From JAHEEL01 sp963836085 (GTDB taxonomy: Bacteria; Actinomycetota; Acidimicrobiia; Spongiisociales; UBA5794): DNA of 64,000 bases. Location of the stretch: contig CAWIHT010000011.1 in NCBI GenBank assembly GCA_963836085.1, positions 62,001-126,000 of the forward strand, read 5' to 3'. Each line of letters begins with the position of its first letter. Position 1 is the stretch's first letter. Below the pieces are notes generated by a model. It saw nothing but the letters and a program-made list of their open reading frames with translations, searched no databases and was not told the DNA's origin. The translations under genes and the position numbers were made by a program. Shown in pieces: positions 1-7,245 of the stretch.

Positions 1-1
1 G

Positions 2-280
2 GTTGCCTTGGTTGCCCGAGCCCAGCTCGAAGTGGTCAACTCTGCCCGAGAGGGTGCGAGGGAAGCCGCGGCGTCACCGGATCCCGCAGACGCGGTTCGC
101 GCAGCGCGAGCAGCGCTCGGCGGCAGCGGTGCCTCAGCCCGCATCTCGGTGCGCCGGCCCGACGTCGTTGGCGAGCGCGCCGAGGTGAGCGTGATGCTGC
201 CCTACCGGGTCGCGGCTCCGTTCTTCGGCGGAGTGGCCGTGGAGATCGCGGCACGCTCCTCGATGAGGGTGGAGCGGTGA
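2..280 (+). CDS. TadE-like pilus assembly protein, 5-prime truncated
   Basis: The reading frame is already open at the left edge, so only the last 92 residues are present. What remains is a helical stretch with Ala, Arg and Glu (ALVARAQLEVVNSAREGARE), then a beta-rich C-terminal half. This is the layout of TadE-type pseudopilins after their N-terminal membrane helix. The stop overlaps the GTG start of the next TadE/TadG-like gene by 4 bases, so the two are translationally coupled. In actinobacteria such pairs belong to Flp/Tad pilus or secretion clusters lying further upstream. The family assignment rests on the truncated part and on the neighbour. The missing N-terminal helix would confirm it. 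Confidence 0.6.
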   Translation, partial: VALVARAQLEVVNSAREGAREAAASPDPADAVRAARAALGGSGASARISVRRPDVVGERAEVSVMLPYRVAAPFFGGVAVEIAARSSMRVER

Positions 281-675
281 ACGAGGAGCAGGGCTCGGCA
301 GCGGTCCTGCTCCTCGCGGTCGCTGCCCTCGTGGTGATCCTGACGGTCGGCGTCGCCGATGTCGGCTTGGCCCTCGCGGCACGACTCCAGGCTGCTGCGG
401 CAGCGGACGCAGCAGCGCTCGCCGCCGCTCCCGTCACGTTCCGGCCGTTCGGCGCTCCCGGAAGCCCGGTGGATGAGGCTCGTCGCTTTGCCATGGCAAA
501 TGGAGCGGATCTCGTCGTCTGCCGCTGTCCGGTCGACCGAAGCTGGAGACCTCGTGTCGCCGAGGTCGTGGTCGAGCGGCGCGTTGCCCTGCTCGGCATC
601 GGCGCCGTCACCGTCCGAGCATCGAGCCGAGCCGAATTCTCCCCGGCAGCACTGATCACCGAAGGTGAGCCTTGA
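277..675 (+). CDS. TadE/TadG-like secretion-neighbourhood membrane protein
   Basis: 132 residues, GTG start overlapping the previous stop (GTGA). Residues 1-7 are polar (MNEEQGS). Residues 8-45 form one hydrophobic Ala/Leu/Val helix ending in an Ala-rich run, followed by a soluble region with a Cys-x-Cys (VCRCP). The start MxEEQGSAAVLLLAVAAL is typical of the small TadE-like proteins found at the end of actinobacterial Tad clusters (Rv3655c type), where the helix before the mature domain resembles a prepilin. It probably sits in the cytoplasmic membrane and contributes to pilus or secretion assembly. It is the last gene of that operon; the next gene is on the other strand. Confidence 0.65.
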   Translation: MNEEQGSAAVLLLAVAALVVILTVGVADVGLALAARLQAAAAADAAALAAAPVTFRPFGAPGSPVDEARRFAMANGADLVVCRCPVDRSWRPRVAEVVVERRVALLGIGAVTVRASSRAEFSPAALITEGEP

Positions 676-708
676 GGTGTCGCCCTCCCGAACGGGCCGA
701 CCACGCTT

Positions 709-745
709 GGTAGCTGGTACCTGGCAGCTGGCTGGCGACTGGCGA
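709..745. repeat. dispersed AGCTGG/GCGACTGG string, copy 1
   Basis: Between the convergent pilus gene and the LCP gene lies a string built from near-repeats of TAGCTGGTA, CAGCTGGC and GGCGACTGG. Similar strings recur near 12270, 29497-29640, 41455, 46793-47003 and 62946, always outside genes. No coding or hairpin role is obvious. Confidence 0.6.
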
Positions 746-746
746 C

Positions 747-1979
747 CTACTCCTCCAGCAACCCATCATCGGCGAGGTCTGCGAGCATCTCGTCCGCCTT
801 CGCCGTGAGGCGGACGACCGACGCCGCTCCCGCGCGGCCAAGGGTGCCGGGCAGTACGACGTTCTCGATGTCGTCGGCATCGAGCGAGTGGATCGTGGCG
901 GCGAGTTGGATGAGGTCGGTTGGCGTCAGACTGGACCATGTGTGGTCGAGAAGCACGCTCACGATCTCCGGAGCATCGCTGATGTCGTTCATCTGGAGGA
1001 CGCGCAGCACGGCGAGCATGACGAGGCCCTGGTTGGCCGACCGCTGAATGTCTCCGCCCGCAATGCCCTTGCGGGTGCGCGAGTACTCGAGTGTGCGGAG
1101 CGGGCTCAGCGTCTGTGCACCCGCCCTCCAACCCGGCCATTGCTTCTGCGTTGGGATGGCCCTCGGAAGGTCGATCGGCAGCGTGCCGACCTGTCCCATG
1201 AGGTCCTCGAAGCCTGCGAAGCCGGTCACGACGTATCCCTCGACCGGTAGGTCCCACGTGTCGACCACCTTGTCGACCATGACTTGTGGCCCGCGGCCGG
1301 CCATGAGCGAGGTGAACTTCATCGATCCGTACGGCGACGAGATCCAACTGTCGCGAGGGAAGCCGAGGATGGTCCCGGTGCCCTCGGAAGGGTTCGCGGT
1401 GAGGATGTGGATGCTGTCGCCCCGGAGGCGCTGCTGGTCCTGACCGGGCCGAGCGTCGGATCCGAGGACCATCACCATGCGTGGCTCTTCGCCGTACCAC
1501 GGACTTCCGTCGGCAGGGTTCGCTCCGACGATTCGCCAGCCAGATCCTTCGTCGGCGGCGAGGACCAGATCCCCGGAGTCGAGTTCCACAACGGCGATCT
1601 CGCCTCCGTCGATGGCGGCGGTCGTAGCGGTCGCTGACACCTCCGCAGGTGTGGCGAGCGGTTGGTCAGCGAGGTGGGTTGCGAGGCCAGCAGGAACGTC
1701 AGGGGGATCGTTGCGGCCGTCGGCCTGCCAGGTGAGCAGCGATGCGAGGGCCTCGTCGAGTCCGGTCGGCAGGTCACCTTCGACTTCGACGATCGCGAGC
1801 GGTTCGGTCGTGGTCGTCGATGTCGACGTCGATGACGTCGACGTTGATGGTGGCACGGTCGTTGTGGTCGGCGTTGTGGTCGACGGCGGGTCGGTCGCTT
1901 CGGAGGTGCCCGACGAGCATGAGGCTGCGAGAAGGCCGGCCGCCACGAGGGCGCTGAGGATTGGTAAGTGTCGTCGCAC
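747..1979 (-). CDS. LytR-CpsA-Psr (LCP) family lipoprotein
   Basis: 410 residues. A lipoprotein signal ends in LLAASC with the lipidated Cys at about 21, followed by a Ser/Thr/Pro linker to about residue 60. The LCP catalytic core starts near residue 168: VLGSDAR (173-177), then RGD (186-188) and FPRDSW (207-212). These supply the Asp and Arg residues that bind the polyprenyl pyrophosphate and metal in LCP phosphotransferases. LCP proteins transfer undecaprenyl-linked glycopolymers to peptidoglycan outside the membrane. Most LCP proteins have a transmembrane anchor, so lipid anchoring is a variant. It is transcribed alone, divergently from the pyrophosphatase gene. Confidence 0.85.
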   Translation of the reverse strand: MRRHLPILSALVAAGLLAASCSSGTSEATDPPSTTTPTTTTVPPSTSTSSTSTSTTTTEPLAIVEVEGDLPTGLDEALASLLTWQADGRNDPPDVPAGLATHLADQPLATPAEVSATATTAAIDGGEIAVVELDSGDLVLAADEGSGWRIVGANPADGSPWYGEEPRMVMVLGSDARPGQDQQRLRGDSIHILTANPSEGTGTILGFPRDSWISSPYGSMKFTSLMAGRGPQVMVDKVVDTWDLPVEGYVVTGFAGFEDLMGQVGTLPIDLPRAIPTQKQWPGWRAGAQTLSPLRTLEYSRTRKGIAGGDIQRSANQGLVMLAVLRVLQMNDISDAPEIVSVLLDHTWSSLTPTDLIQLAATIHSLDADDIENVVLPGTLGRAGAASVVRLTAKADEMLADLADDGLLEE

Positions 1980-2064
1980 GGTCGATCAGCGTACGGTCGA
2001 GTCACCACCTTGTGGCGGATCTTCGCGGACGAGCGTCGACAGATTGGGTGCTCCAGGGCGAATC

Positions 2065-2070
2065 TATAAT
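2065..2070 (+). promoter_or_regulatory. -10 box of the pyrophosphatase promoter
   Basis: A perfect TATAAT lies 35 bases upstream of the chosen GTG start of hppA. Upstream, only a weak -35 candidate (TTGGGT, 15-base spacer) is visible, so the call rests on the -10 hexamer and its position in a divergent intergenic region. Confidence 0.55.
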
Positions 2071-2105
2071 CTGCCTGCCCTCATTCATCGACATTGGGAG
2101 ATTCT

Positions 2106-4214
2106 GTGAATCAGCCGGAGCTGTGGCTTTACGTCGCCATGATCATGGGCGTCGCCGCCCTTGTCCTAGCCTTCTTCTACGCTCGCCAAGTGACGTCTGC
2201 CGATCCCGGCAACGAAGTCATGGTGGACCTCATGGGCGCCATCCGCAGGGGGTCAATGGCGTTCATGAAGCGCGAGTACCGGGCGGTGGCGGTCTTCGTC
2301 GTCATTCTCGCGGTGCTGATTCTGATCTTCCTTCCGTGGGGCCGTCCATGGGGAGCGATCGCCTACGTTTTTGGGGCTTTGCTCTCGGCCACTGCCGGTT
2401 TCATCGGTATGCGGATCGCGACCGCCGCCAACGCCCGCACCGCCGAAGGTGCTCGGCGCGGTGGCATCAAGGTCGCCCTTCCGATCGCGTTCCGCGGCGG
2501 AGCCGTCATGGGGTTCACCGTCGCCGGTCTCGGCCTCCTCGGATTCTCCCTTGGCGTCTGGTTGTTCAAGGAAGTCCTCGACCTCGAGAATTGGGTAGCG
2601 GTCGTCACGGCCATCGCCCTCGGTGGATCCTCGATCGCGCTGTTCTCTCGTGTCGGTGGCGGGATCTACACCAAGGCTGCCGATGTCGGTGCCGACCTGG
2701 TCGGCAAGGTTGAAGCCGGCATCCCAGAGGATGACCCCCGCAACCCGGCGACAATCGCCGACAACGTCGGTGACAACGTCGGTGACGTCGCGGGAATGGG
2801 CGCCGACCTCTTCGAGTCCTATGTCGGATCGCTCGTCGCTCCGATCTCGTTTGCGATCTTGGTGTTCGGCGTCGCCGGAGAAGCGTTCACGATGCAGGCG
2901 GTCTTCTATCCGCTGATGATCGCCTCCATCGGCATGCTGGCGTCGATCATCGGATCGTTCCTCGTCCGTCCGGGCAAGGCCAGCCTCGCGGCAACCCTCG
3001 AACGTGGAACTTGGACCGCTGCCGGACTCACCGTTCTCGGCGTCGGGGCGTTGACACCGTTGATGTTCAGTGGCGTCGAGGGCGTGAAGAACTATTGGGG
3101 TTTCTTCCTCGCCGTTCTCGTTGGCCTCGTGATCGGAATCATCATCGGCCGCATCTCGATGTGGTTCACTTCGGATGAGCACAAGGTCGTCAAGGAGATT
3201 GCTCGTCAGGCCCAGACCGGACCGGCCACCGTCGTGCTCTCCGGTATCTCCGAGGGCATGAAGTCCGCTGCCTACTCGGTCATCGTCGTCGCCTTCGGCA
3301 TGGGCGCCGCCTACTGGGCAGGTGACTGGGCCGTGGAAGGCGGAGGCATCTACGGCGTGGCGATCGCCGCGATTGGTGTGCTCGCAACGCTCGGCATCAC
3401 CGTTTCGGTGGACGCCTACGGGCCCATTGCAGACAACGCAGGCGGGATCGCCGAGATGGCGCACCTTCCGCCGGAGGTTCGCGAAACGACCGATGCACTC
3501 GACTCGCTCGGCAATACCACGGCTGCCATCGCCAAGGGATTTGCGATCGGTTCAGCGGCCGTTACCGCCCTCGCGCTGTTCTTCACGTTCATCCAGTCAG
3601 TGAACGTCGAACTCGACAAAGCCGGCAAGGACACGATCGAGGCGCTCGACATCCTCAGCATCTGGGTGATCGTCGGCATCTTCATCGGTGGGATGTTCCC
3701 GTACTTGTTCGCCGCACAGACGATCCAGGCAGTCGGTCGTGCGGCCAACCAGATGATCGAAGAAGTCCGGCGCCAGTTCCGTGAGATCCCCGGACTGCGT
3801 GAGGGCGATCCCGATGCCAAGCCGGAGTACGAGAAGTGCGTCGACATCTCAACGCAAGCGGCCCTTCGAGAGATGATCCTGCCGGGTGCCCTCGCTGTTG
3901 CGCTGCCGCTCGTCGTCGGATTCATCAGCCTCGAGATGCTCGGTGGCTTGCTTGCCGGTGCGCTGATCTCCGGCTTCCTGCTGGCGATCTACATGGCGAA
4001 TGCCGGTGGTGCGTGGGACAACGCCAAGAAGTTCATCGAAGCTGGTGCCTTCGGTGGCAAGGGCTCGGACGCCCACAAGGCAGCGGTCGTAGGCGACACG
4101 GTCGGTGACCCCTTCAAGGACACGTCAGGCCCGGCGATGAACATCGTCATCAAGGTCATGACGATCGTCTCGCTGATCTTCGCATCGGCGTTCGTGACGT
4201 ACGGACTCTTCTAG
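2106..4214 (+). CDS. hppA: membrane-bound ion-pumping pyrophosphatase
   Basis: 702 residues with many hydrophobic segments. The enzyme couples hydrolysis of cytoplasmic pyrophosphate to ion transport across the membrane. The substrate site is clear: DVGADLVGKVE (193-203), then the NVGDNVGD acidic motif just after, and GDTVGDPFKDT near the C-terminus. The motif GNTTAA (469-474) has Ala where K-independent enzymes carry Lys, which marks the potassium-stimulated subfamily. Whether protons or sodium are pumped cannot be read safely. The start is GTG at 2106 because GGGAG lies 5 bases upstream; a TTG at 2094 would add four residues. A TATAAT box precedes it and a hairpin follows. Confidence 0.93.
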   Translation: MNQPELWLYVAMIMGVAALVLAFFYARQVTSADPGNEVMVDLMGAIRRGSMAFMKREYRAVAVFVVILAVLILIFLPWGRPWGAIAYVFGALLSATAGFIGMRIATAANARTAEGARRGGIKVALPIAFRGGAVMGFTVAGLGLLGFSLGVWLFKEVLDLENWVAVVTAIALGGSSIALFSRVGGGIYTKAADVGADLVGKVEAGIPEDDPRNPATIADNVGDNVGDVAGMGADLFESYVGSLVAPISFAILVFGVAGEAFTMQAVFYPLMIASIGMLASIIGSFLVRPGKASLAATLERGTWTAAGLTVLGVGALTPLMFSGVEGVKNYWGFFLAVLVGLVIGIIIGRISMWFTSDEHKVVKEIARQAQTGPATVVLSGISEGMKSAAYSVIVVAFGMGAAYWAGDWAVEGGGIYGVAIAAIGVLATLGITVSVDAYGPIADNAGGIAEMAHLPPEVRETTDALDSLGNTTAAIAKGFAIGSAAVTALALFFTFIQSVNVELDKAGKDTIEALDILSIWVIVGIFIGGMFPYLFAAQTIQAVGRAANQMIEEVRRQFREIPGLREGDPDAKPEYEKCVDISTQAALREMILPGALAVALPLVVGFISLEMLGGLLAGALISGFLLAIYMANAGGAWDNAKKFIEAGAFGGKGSDAHKAAVVGDTVGDPFKDTSGPAMNIVIKVMTIVSLIFASAFVTYGLF

Positions 4215-4230
4215 AGCCAACGACCATCGG

Positions 4231-4266
4231 AGTAGTCCGCAGTCCTCAACGGGGCTGCGGACTACT
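4231..4266. terminator. bidirectional hairpin terminator
   Basis: Perfect 12-bp inverted repeat (AGTAGTCCGCAG and its complement) around a 12-base loop, 16 bases after the hppA stop. The right arm contains the stop codon of the convergent small gene, so one hairpin can end both transcripts. There is no long T run. Confidence 0.75.
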
Positions 4267-4459
4267 TCATGTCCGGGTCGTTCTTGCGCATCTCGGCCTC
4301 GCGCTCGGCCTGATCGAGGTACTCGTCGCGCGACCTGAGACGGGTGCGCCGGATCACGAGATACAGGCCGACGATGACGGCGGCGATGACGGCCCACACC
4401 ACAGCTTCGGCCCCGCCGTCCGGGAGGTTCACTTCATTCTGGGCGATCACACCGAGCAT
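4262..4459 (-). CDS. small single-pass membrane protein, unknown
   Basis: 65 residues. The N-terminal 17 residues are polar, one hydrophobic helix spans about residues 18-36 (AVVWAVIAAVIVGLYLVI), and a strongly charged tail follows (RRTRLRSRDEYLDQAEREAEMRKND). The positive cluster right after the helix suggests the tail is cytoplasmic. It ends inside the shared terminator hairpin. I do not recognise a family. The pattern of a short helix plus charged tail supports a real protein, but no function can be given. Confidence 0.6.
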   Translation of the reverse strand: MLGVIAQNEVNLPDGGAEAVVWAVIAAVIVGLYLVIRRTRLRSRDEYLDQAEREAEMRKNDPDMK

Positions 4460-4561
4460 GCACGGAATCTACCGCGCTGCTCGCTCAGCGGGATCGTGGT
4501 CGGTAGGTCGGCAACCGCCCAGCGGGGGTACGCATCTGGCCAGGTCCAGTACGCTCGGACG

Positions 4562-4768
4562 ATGCAGCGAGTAGCCACTCAGGTGTTCGTCGTGTCTTCG
4601 ATCGCGTTCGGTGGGATCGGGGCCCTCTTCTTCCTCGTCGTATTCGCCACCGGTTGGCCGGAGTCGATCGGTGAGATCGTGTTCGCCATCTGGGGCGTCA
4701 TCGGATGCGTCGTGCTGTCGTCGTTTGGTGTGAGCGTTGCGGGGAAGTACCTCGCCGATGATTCCTGA
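4562..4768 (+). CDS. small two-helix membrane protein, unknown
   Basis: 68 residues starting at ATG 4562. Two hydrophobic segments, about residues 7-29 and 37-58, are joined by a short loop containing GWPESIG. The short polar end is KYLADDS. The frame is open further upstream to 4496, but that extension is Arg-rich and looks non-coding. It lies between the terminator and the phosphatase gene, reading the same way as the latter. No family recognised. Confidence 0.55.
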   Translation: MQRVATQVFVVSSIAFGGIGALFFLVVFATGWPESIGEIVFAIWGVIGCVVLSSFGVSVAGKYLADDS

Positions 4769-4879
4769 GGACCGTCGCTTCGAGCTGGATGGCAACGAAA
4801 GCGCCGGCGGAGGCACGGTTCTGGGATTGGGGACGATCCGGGCCGCTCTACCCTACGGACGCACGATGTAGGGGACTCT

Positions 4880-6094
4880 CTGGTACGCACAATCACGCTC
4901 GTTCGCCACGGCGAGACGGTCAGCAACATCTCTGGACGCTGGCAGGGCCAATCAGACTCGCCCCTGAGCGATCGGGGGCAACGCCAGGTCGAACTCCTCC
5001 GTCGTCGCATGACCGGACGGCGACCGAACCTGCTCATCTCCTCTGACCTCGGTCGCACACGCACAACGTGTGCAGCGATCGGTGAAGGCGAACCGCTGGC
5101 CGAGTGGCGCGAGTACGACCTCGGTGCGTGGGACGGGATGCGCCCCGATGAGATCCGTGCTCGGTACCCGGAGGTCGAGAACGAGCGGTTCGGGTCCGGC
5201 GACTTCCAACCCGAAGGCGGCGAACGCTTCTCCGACTTCATCGTCCGCGTCAGAGGGGCGTTCGACAGGCTCGCCGCCCGTGTCGACGACCGCGAGGAGG
5301 CGATCGTCGTCACGCACGGTGGCGTGATCCAGACGATCGTCGGATCGCTGGTCGGAGCCGTTGATCAGTCGGGGATGCTGGTTCCTTCGAACACGTCGGT
5401 TACCACGATCCGGATGGACGGCGGCCGGGTCGAAGTGTTCTCATACAACGACGACCTCCACCTCAACGGCGATGCCGCTCGTCCGAGCGGCACGCGCCTG
5501 CGACTGATCCGCCACGGGGAGACCGAAGCGAACCTCGAGCATCGTTGGTGGGGGAGGGGAGAGTCGCCGCTCTCACCAGCCGGTCGCCGTCAGGCCGCGG
5601 CCCTCGCGGACACTGGAATGGCCTTCGATGCCATTGTGGCATCGCCGTCGGGGCGCGCACAAGAGACGGCACGTGCCGTTGCGGCAGGGAACGGAGTTCC
5701 GATCCAGACGGTCGATGGTCTCGTGGAACTGCACTTCGGCGAGTGGGAGGGCTTGACCGGGGCTGAGGCGCAGGCCGAGGATCCTGAAGCGTTCCATCGT
5801 ATCTTCGCCGAAGGGCACGACGAGCCTCGCGGTCGCACCGGCGAGCGATTCGCCGACGCCGGGGAACGTTTCTCTGAGGCGGCGGCCGGTGTCGCCGAGA
5901 CCGAGGCGGGCACCGTCGGGGTATTCACCCACGGCGGCGTGATGCGCGCCTACGTTGCATCGATGCTCGGGATACCGTTCGCGAGTCGGGACGTGTTCCC
6001 GATCCCGCGCAACACCGCCCATTGCGAGATCATCTATGCCGCCGGCGGTCCGCGCATTTCGTCGTACAACGTCGCCACCCACCTCGGAGACTGA
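4880..6094 (+). CDS. double-domain histidine phosphatase (phosphoglycerate mutase superfamily)
   Basis: About 404 residues with two complete histidine phosphatase domains in tandem. Domain 1 has the catalytic LVRHGE (His10) and a second His in VVTHGG. Domain 2 begins near residue 206 with LIRHGE (His212) and VFTHGG. Each RHG His would be transiently phosphorylated. Substrate is unknown; such enzymes act on phosphosugars, nucleotides or cofactor precursors. The start is uncertain. Domain 1 must include residues encoded before 4890, yet no ATG, GTG or TTG lies close by. CTG at 4880, 5 bases after AGGGG, is the best candidate. An ATG at 5009 would delete the catalytic motif. The next gene starts 2 bases after the stop. 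Confidence 0.8.
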   Translation: MVRTITLVRHGETVSNISGRWQGQSDSPLSDRGQRQVELLRRRMTGRRPNLLISSDLGRTRTTCAAIGEGEPLAEWREYDLGAWDGMRPDEIRARYPEVENERFGSGDFQPEGGERFSDFIVRVRGAFDRLAARVDDREEAIVVTHGGVIQTIVGSLVGAVDQSGMLVPSNTSVTTIRMDGGRVEVFSYNDDLHLNGDAARPSGTRLRLIRHGETEANLEHRWWGRGESPLSPAGRRQAAALADTGMAFDAIVASPSGRAQETARAVAAGNGVPIQTVDGLVELHFGEWEGLTGAEAQAEDPEAFHRIFAEGHDEPRGRTGERFADAGERFSEAAAGVAETEAGTVGVFTHGGVMRAYVASMLGIPFASRDVFPIPRNTAHCEIIYAAGGPRISSYNVATHLGD

Positions 6095-6096
6095 CG

Positions 6097-7149
6097 ATGC
6101 GCTTCCTCCTCATCACCAATGACTATCCGCCCAAGCCAGGCGGGATCCAGCAGTATCTCGGCAACGTCATCGATGCCTATCCAGACGAGTGGCACGTCAT
6201 CGCACCAGCCGACGAAGCCGCCGTTCCCGATGTTCGTATCAGTCGTCATAGCTCCACCTTCATGTGGCCGACCCCGCGGGTAGCGGCGTGGGTCGAGGAA
6301 CGCGCAACTGCGTTCGACCCGGACGTCATCTTGTTCGGAGCTCCTCACCCGCTGCCCTTCCTCGGGCCGGCGCTGCGTGAGCGACTCGGTGTTCCATACG
6401 GGGTCCTGAGTCACGGGGCGGAAGTAACGCTCCCCGCGGCCGCGCCCGGTACCCGCCAGGCGGTCGCCAAGGCGCTGCGCGATGCGGACGTGCGGTTTGC
6501 CGTCAGCCGGTTCACCGCAGATCGCGTGCGGCGACTGACCGGCGAGGATGTGGTGTTCGTCGGCGCAGGGGTCGACATTGACACGTTCACCCCGCCACCG
6601 AATGGCGGCAACGAGATTCCTGTCATTGGCTGCGTGTCCCGCTTCGTGCCCCGCAAGGGACAGCACCGGCTGATCGAGGCGGCCTCGCGACTCGGCCGAC
6701 CGGTCGAAGTGCTCTTCGTCGGGAAGGGCCGAACTGAGGGGCGCCTCCGCAGATTGGCGGACAAGCTCGGTGTGCGCACCCGATTCGCCGTCGATGTGCC
6801 GTGGTCCCAACTCCCGGACCTCTACCGCCAGATGGATGTGTTCTGCATGCCGTGCAGTTCCAGGTGGGGCGGACTCGAGGTCGAAGGCCTTGGCCTCGTC
6901 TTCCTCGAGGCAGCAGCAACCGGTCTCCCCGTCCTAGCAGGCGACTCCGGAGGCTCTCCCGAAACGGTCATTCCTGGCGAGACCGGATACGTCGTCCACT
7001 CGACCGATGACATCGTCGAAGGCCTCGAAATGCTGCTTGCCGACCTCGACGGAGCCGCTGCAATGGGGGTCGCCGGGAGGCGGTTCGTCGAAGACGTTTT
7101 CACCTGGCCGAGAGTCGTCGAACGCTTCCGGGAAGGATTCGTTCAATAG
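6097..7149 (+). CDS. GT4 glycosyltransferase, PimB-like
   Basis: 350 residues, two-domain GT-B fold. The N-terminus has the glycine-rich loop NDYPPKPGGIQ. The C-terminal domain has VSRFVPRKG and the donor-binding EGLGLVFLEAAATGLP followed by GDSGGSPETV. That last signature is shared with actinobacterial GDP-mannose-dependent phosphatidylinositol-monomannoside transferases (PimB'). It would act at the inner face of the membrane, adding mannose to a phosphoinositide or related lipid. Other GT4 transferases share these motifs, so the acceptor is inferred. The start at 6097 follows the phosphatase stop by 2 bases; the upstream in-frame extension is overlap with that gene. Confidence 0.72.
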   Translation: MRFLLITNDYPPKPGGIQQYLGNVIDAYPDEWHVIAPADEAAVPDVRISRHSSTFMWPTPRVAAWVEERATAFDPDVILFGAPHPLPFLGPALRERLGVPYGVLSHGAEVTLPAAAPGTRQAVAKALRDADVRFAVSRFTADRVRRLTGEDVVFVGAGVDIDTFTPPPNGGNEIPVIGCVSRFVPRKGQHRLIEAASRLGRPVEVLFVGKGRTEGRLRRLADKLGVRTRFAVDVPWSQLPDLYRQMDVFCMPCSSRWGGLEVEGLGLVFLEAAATGLPVLAGDSGGSPETVIPGETGYVVHSTDDIVEGLEMLLADLDGAAAMGVAGRRFVEDVFTWPRVVERFREGFVQ

Positions 7150-7245
7150 CCTTCCGCAGCGGTCCGAAACTTCATTGTCTTGACAAAGCGGCCATACTCC
7201 CGCATCGTTGAGCCCCGTTCCCAACCGATTGAGTGCTGTTCACCC

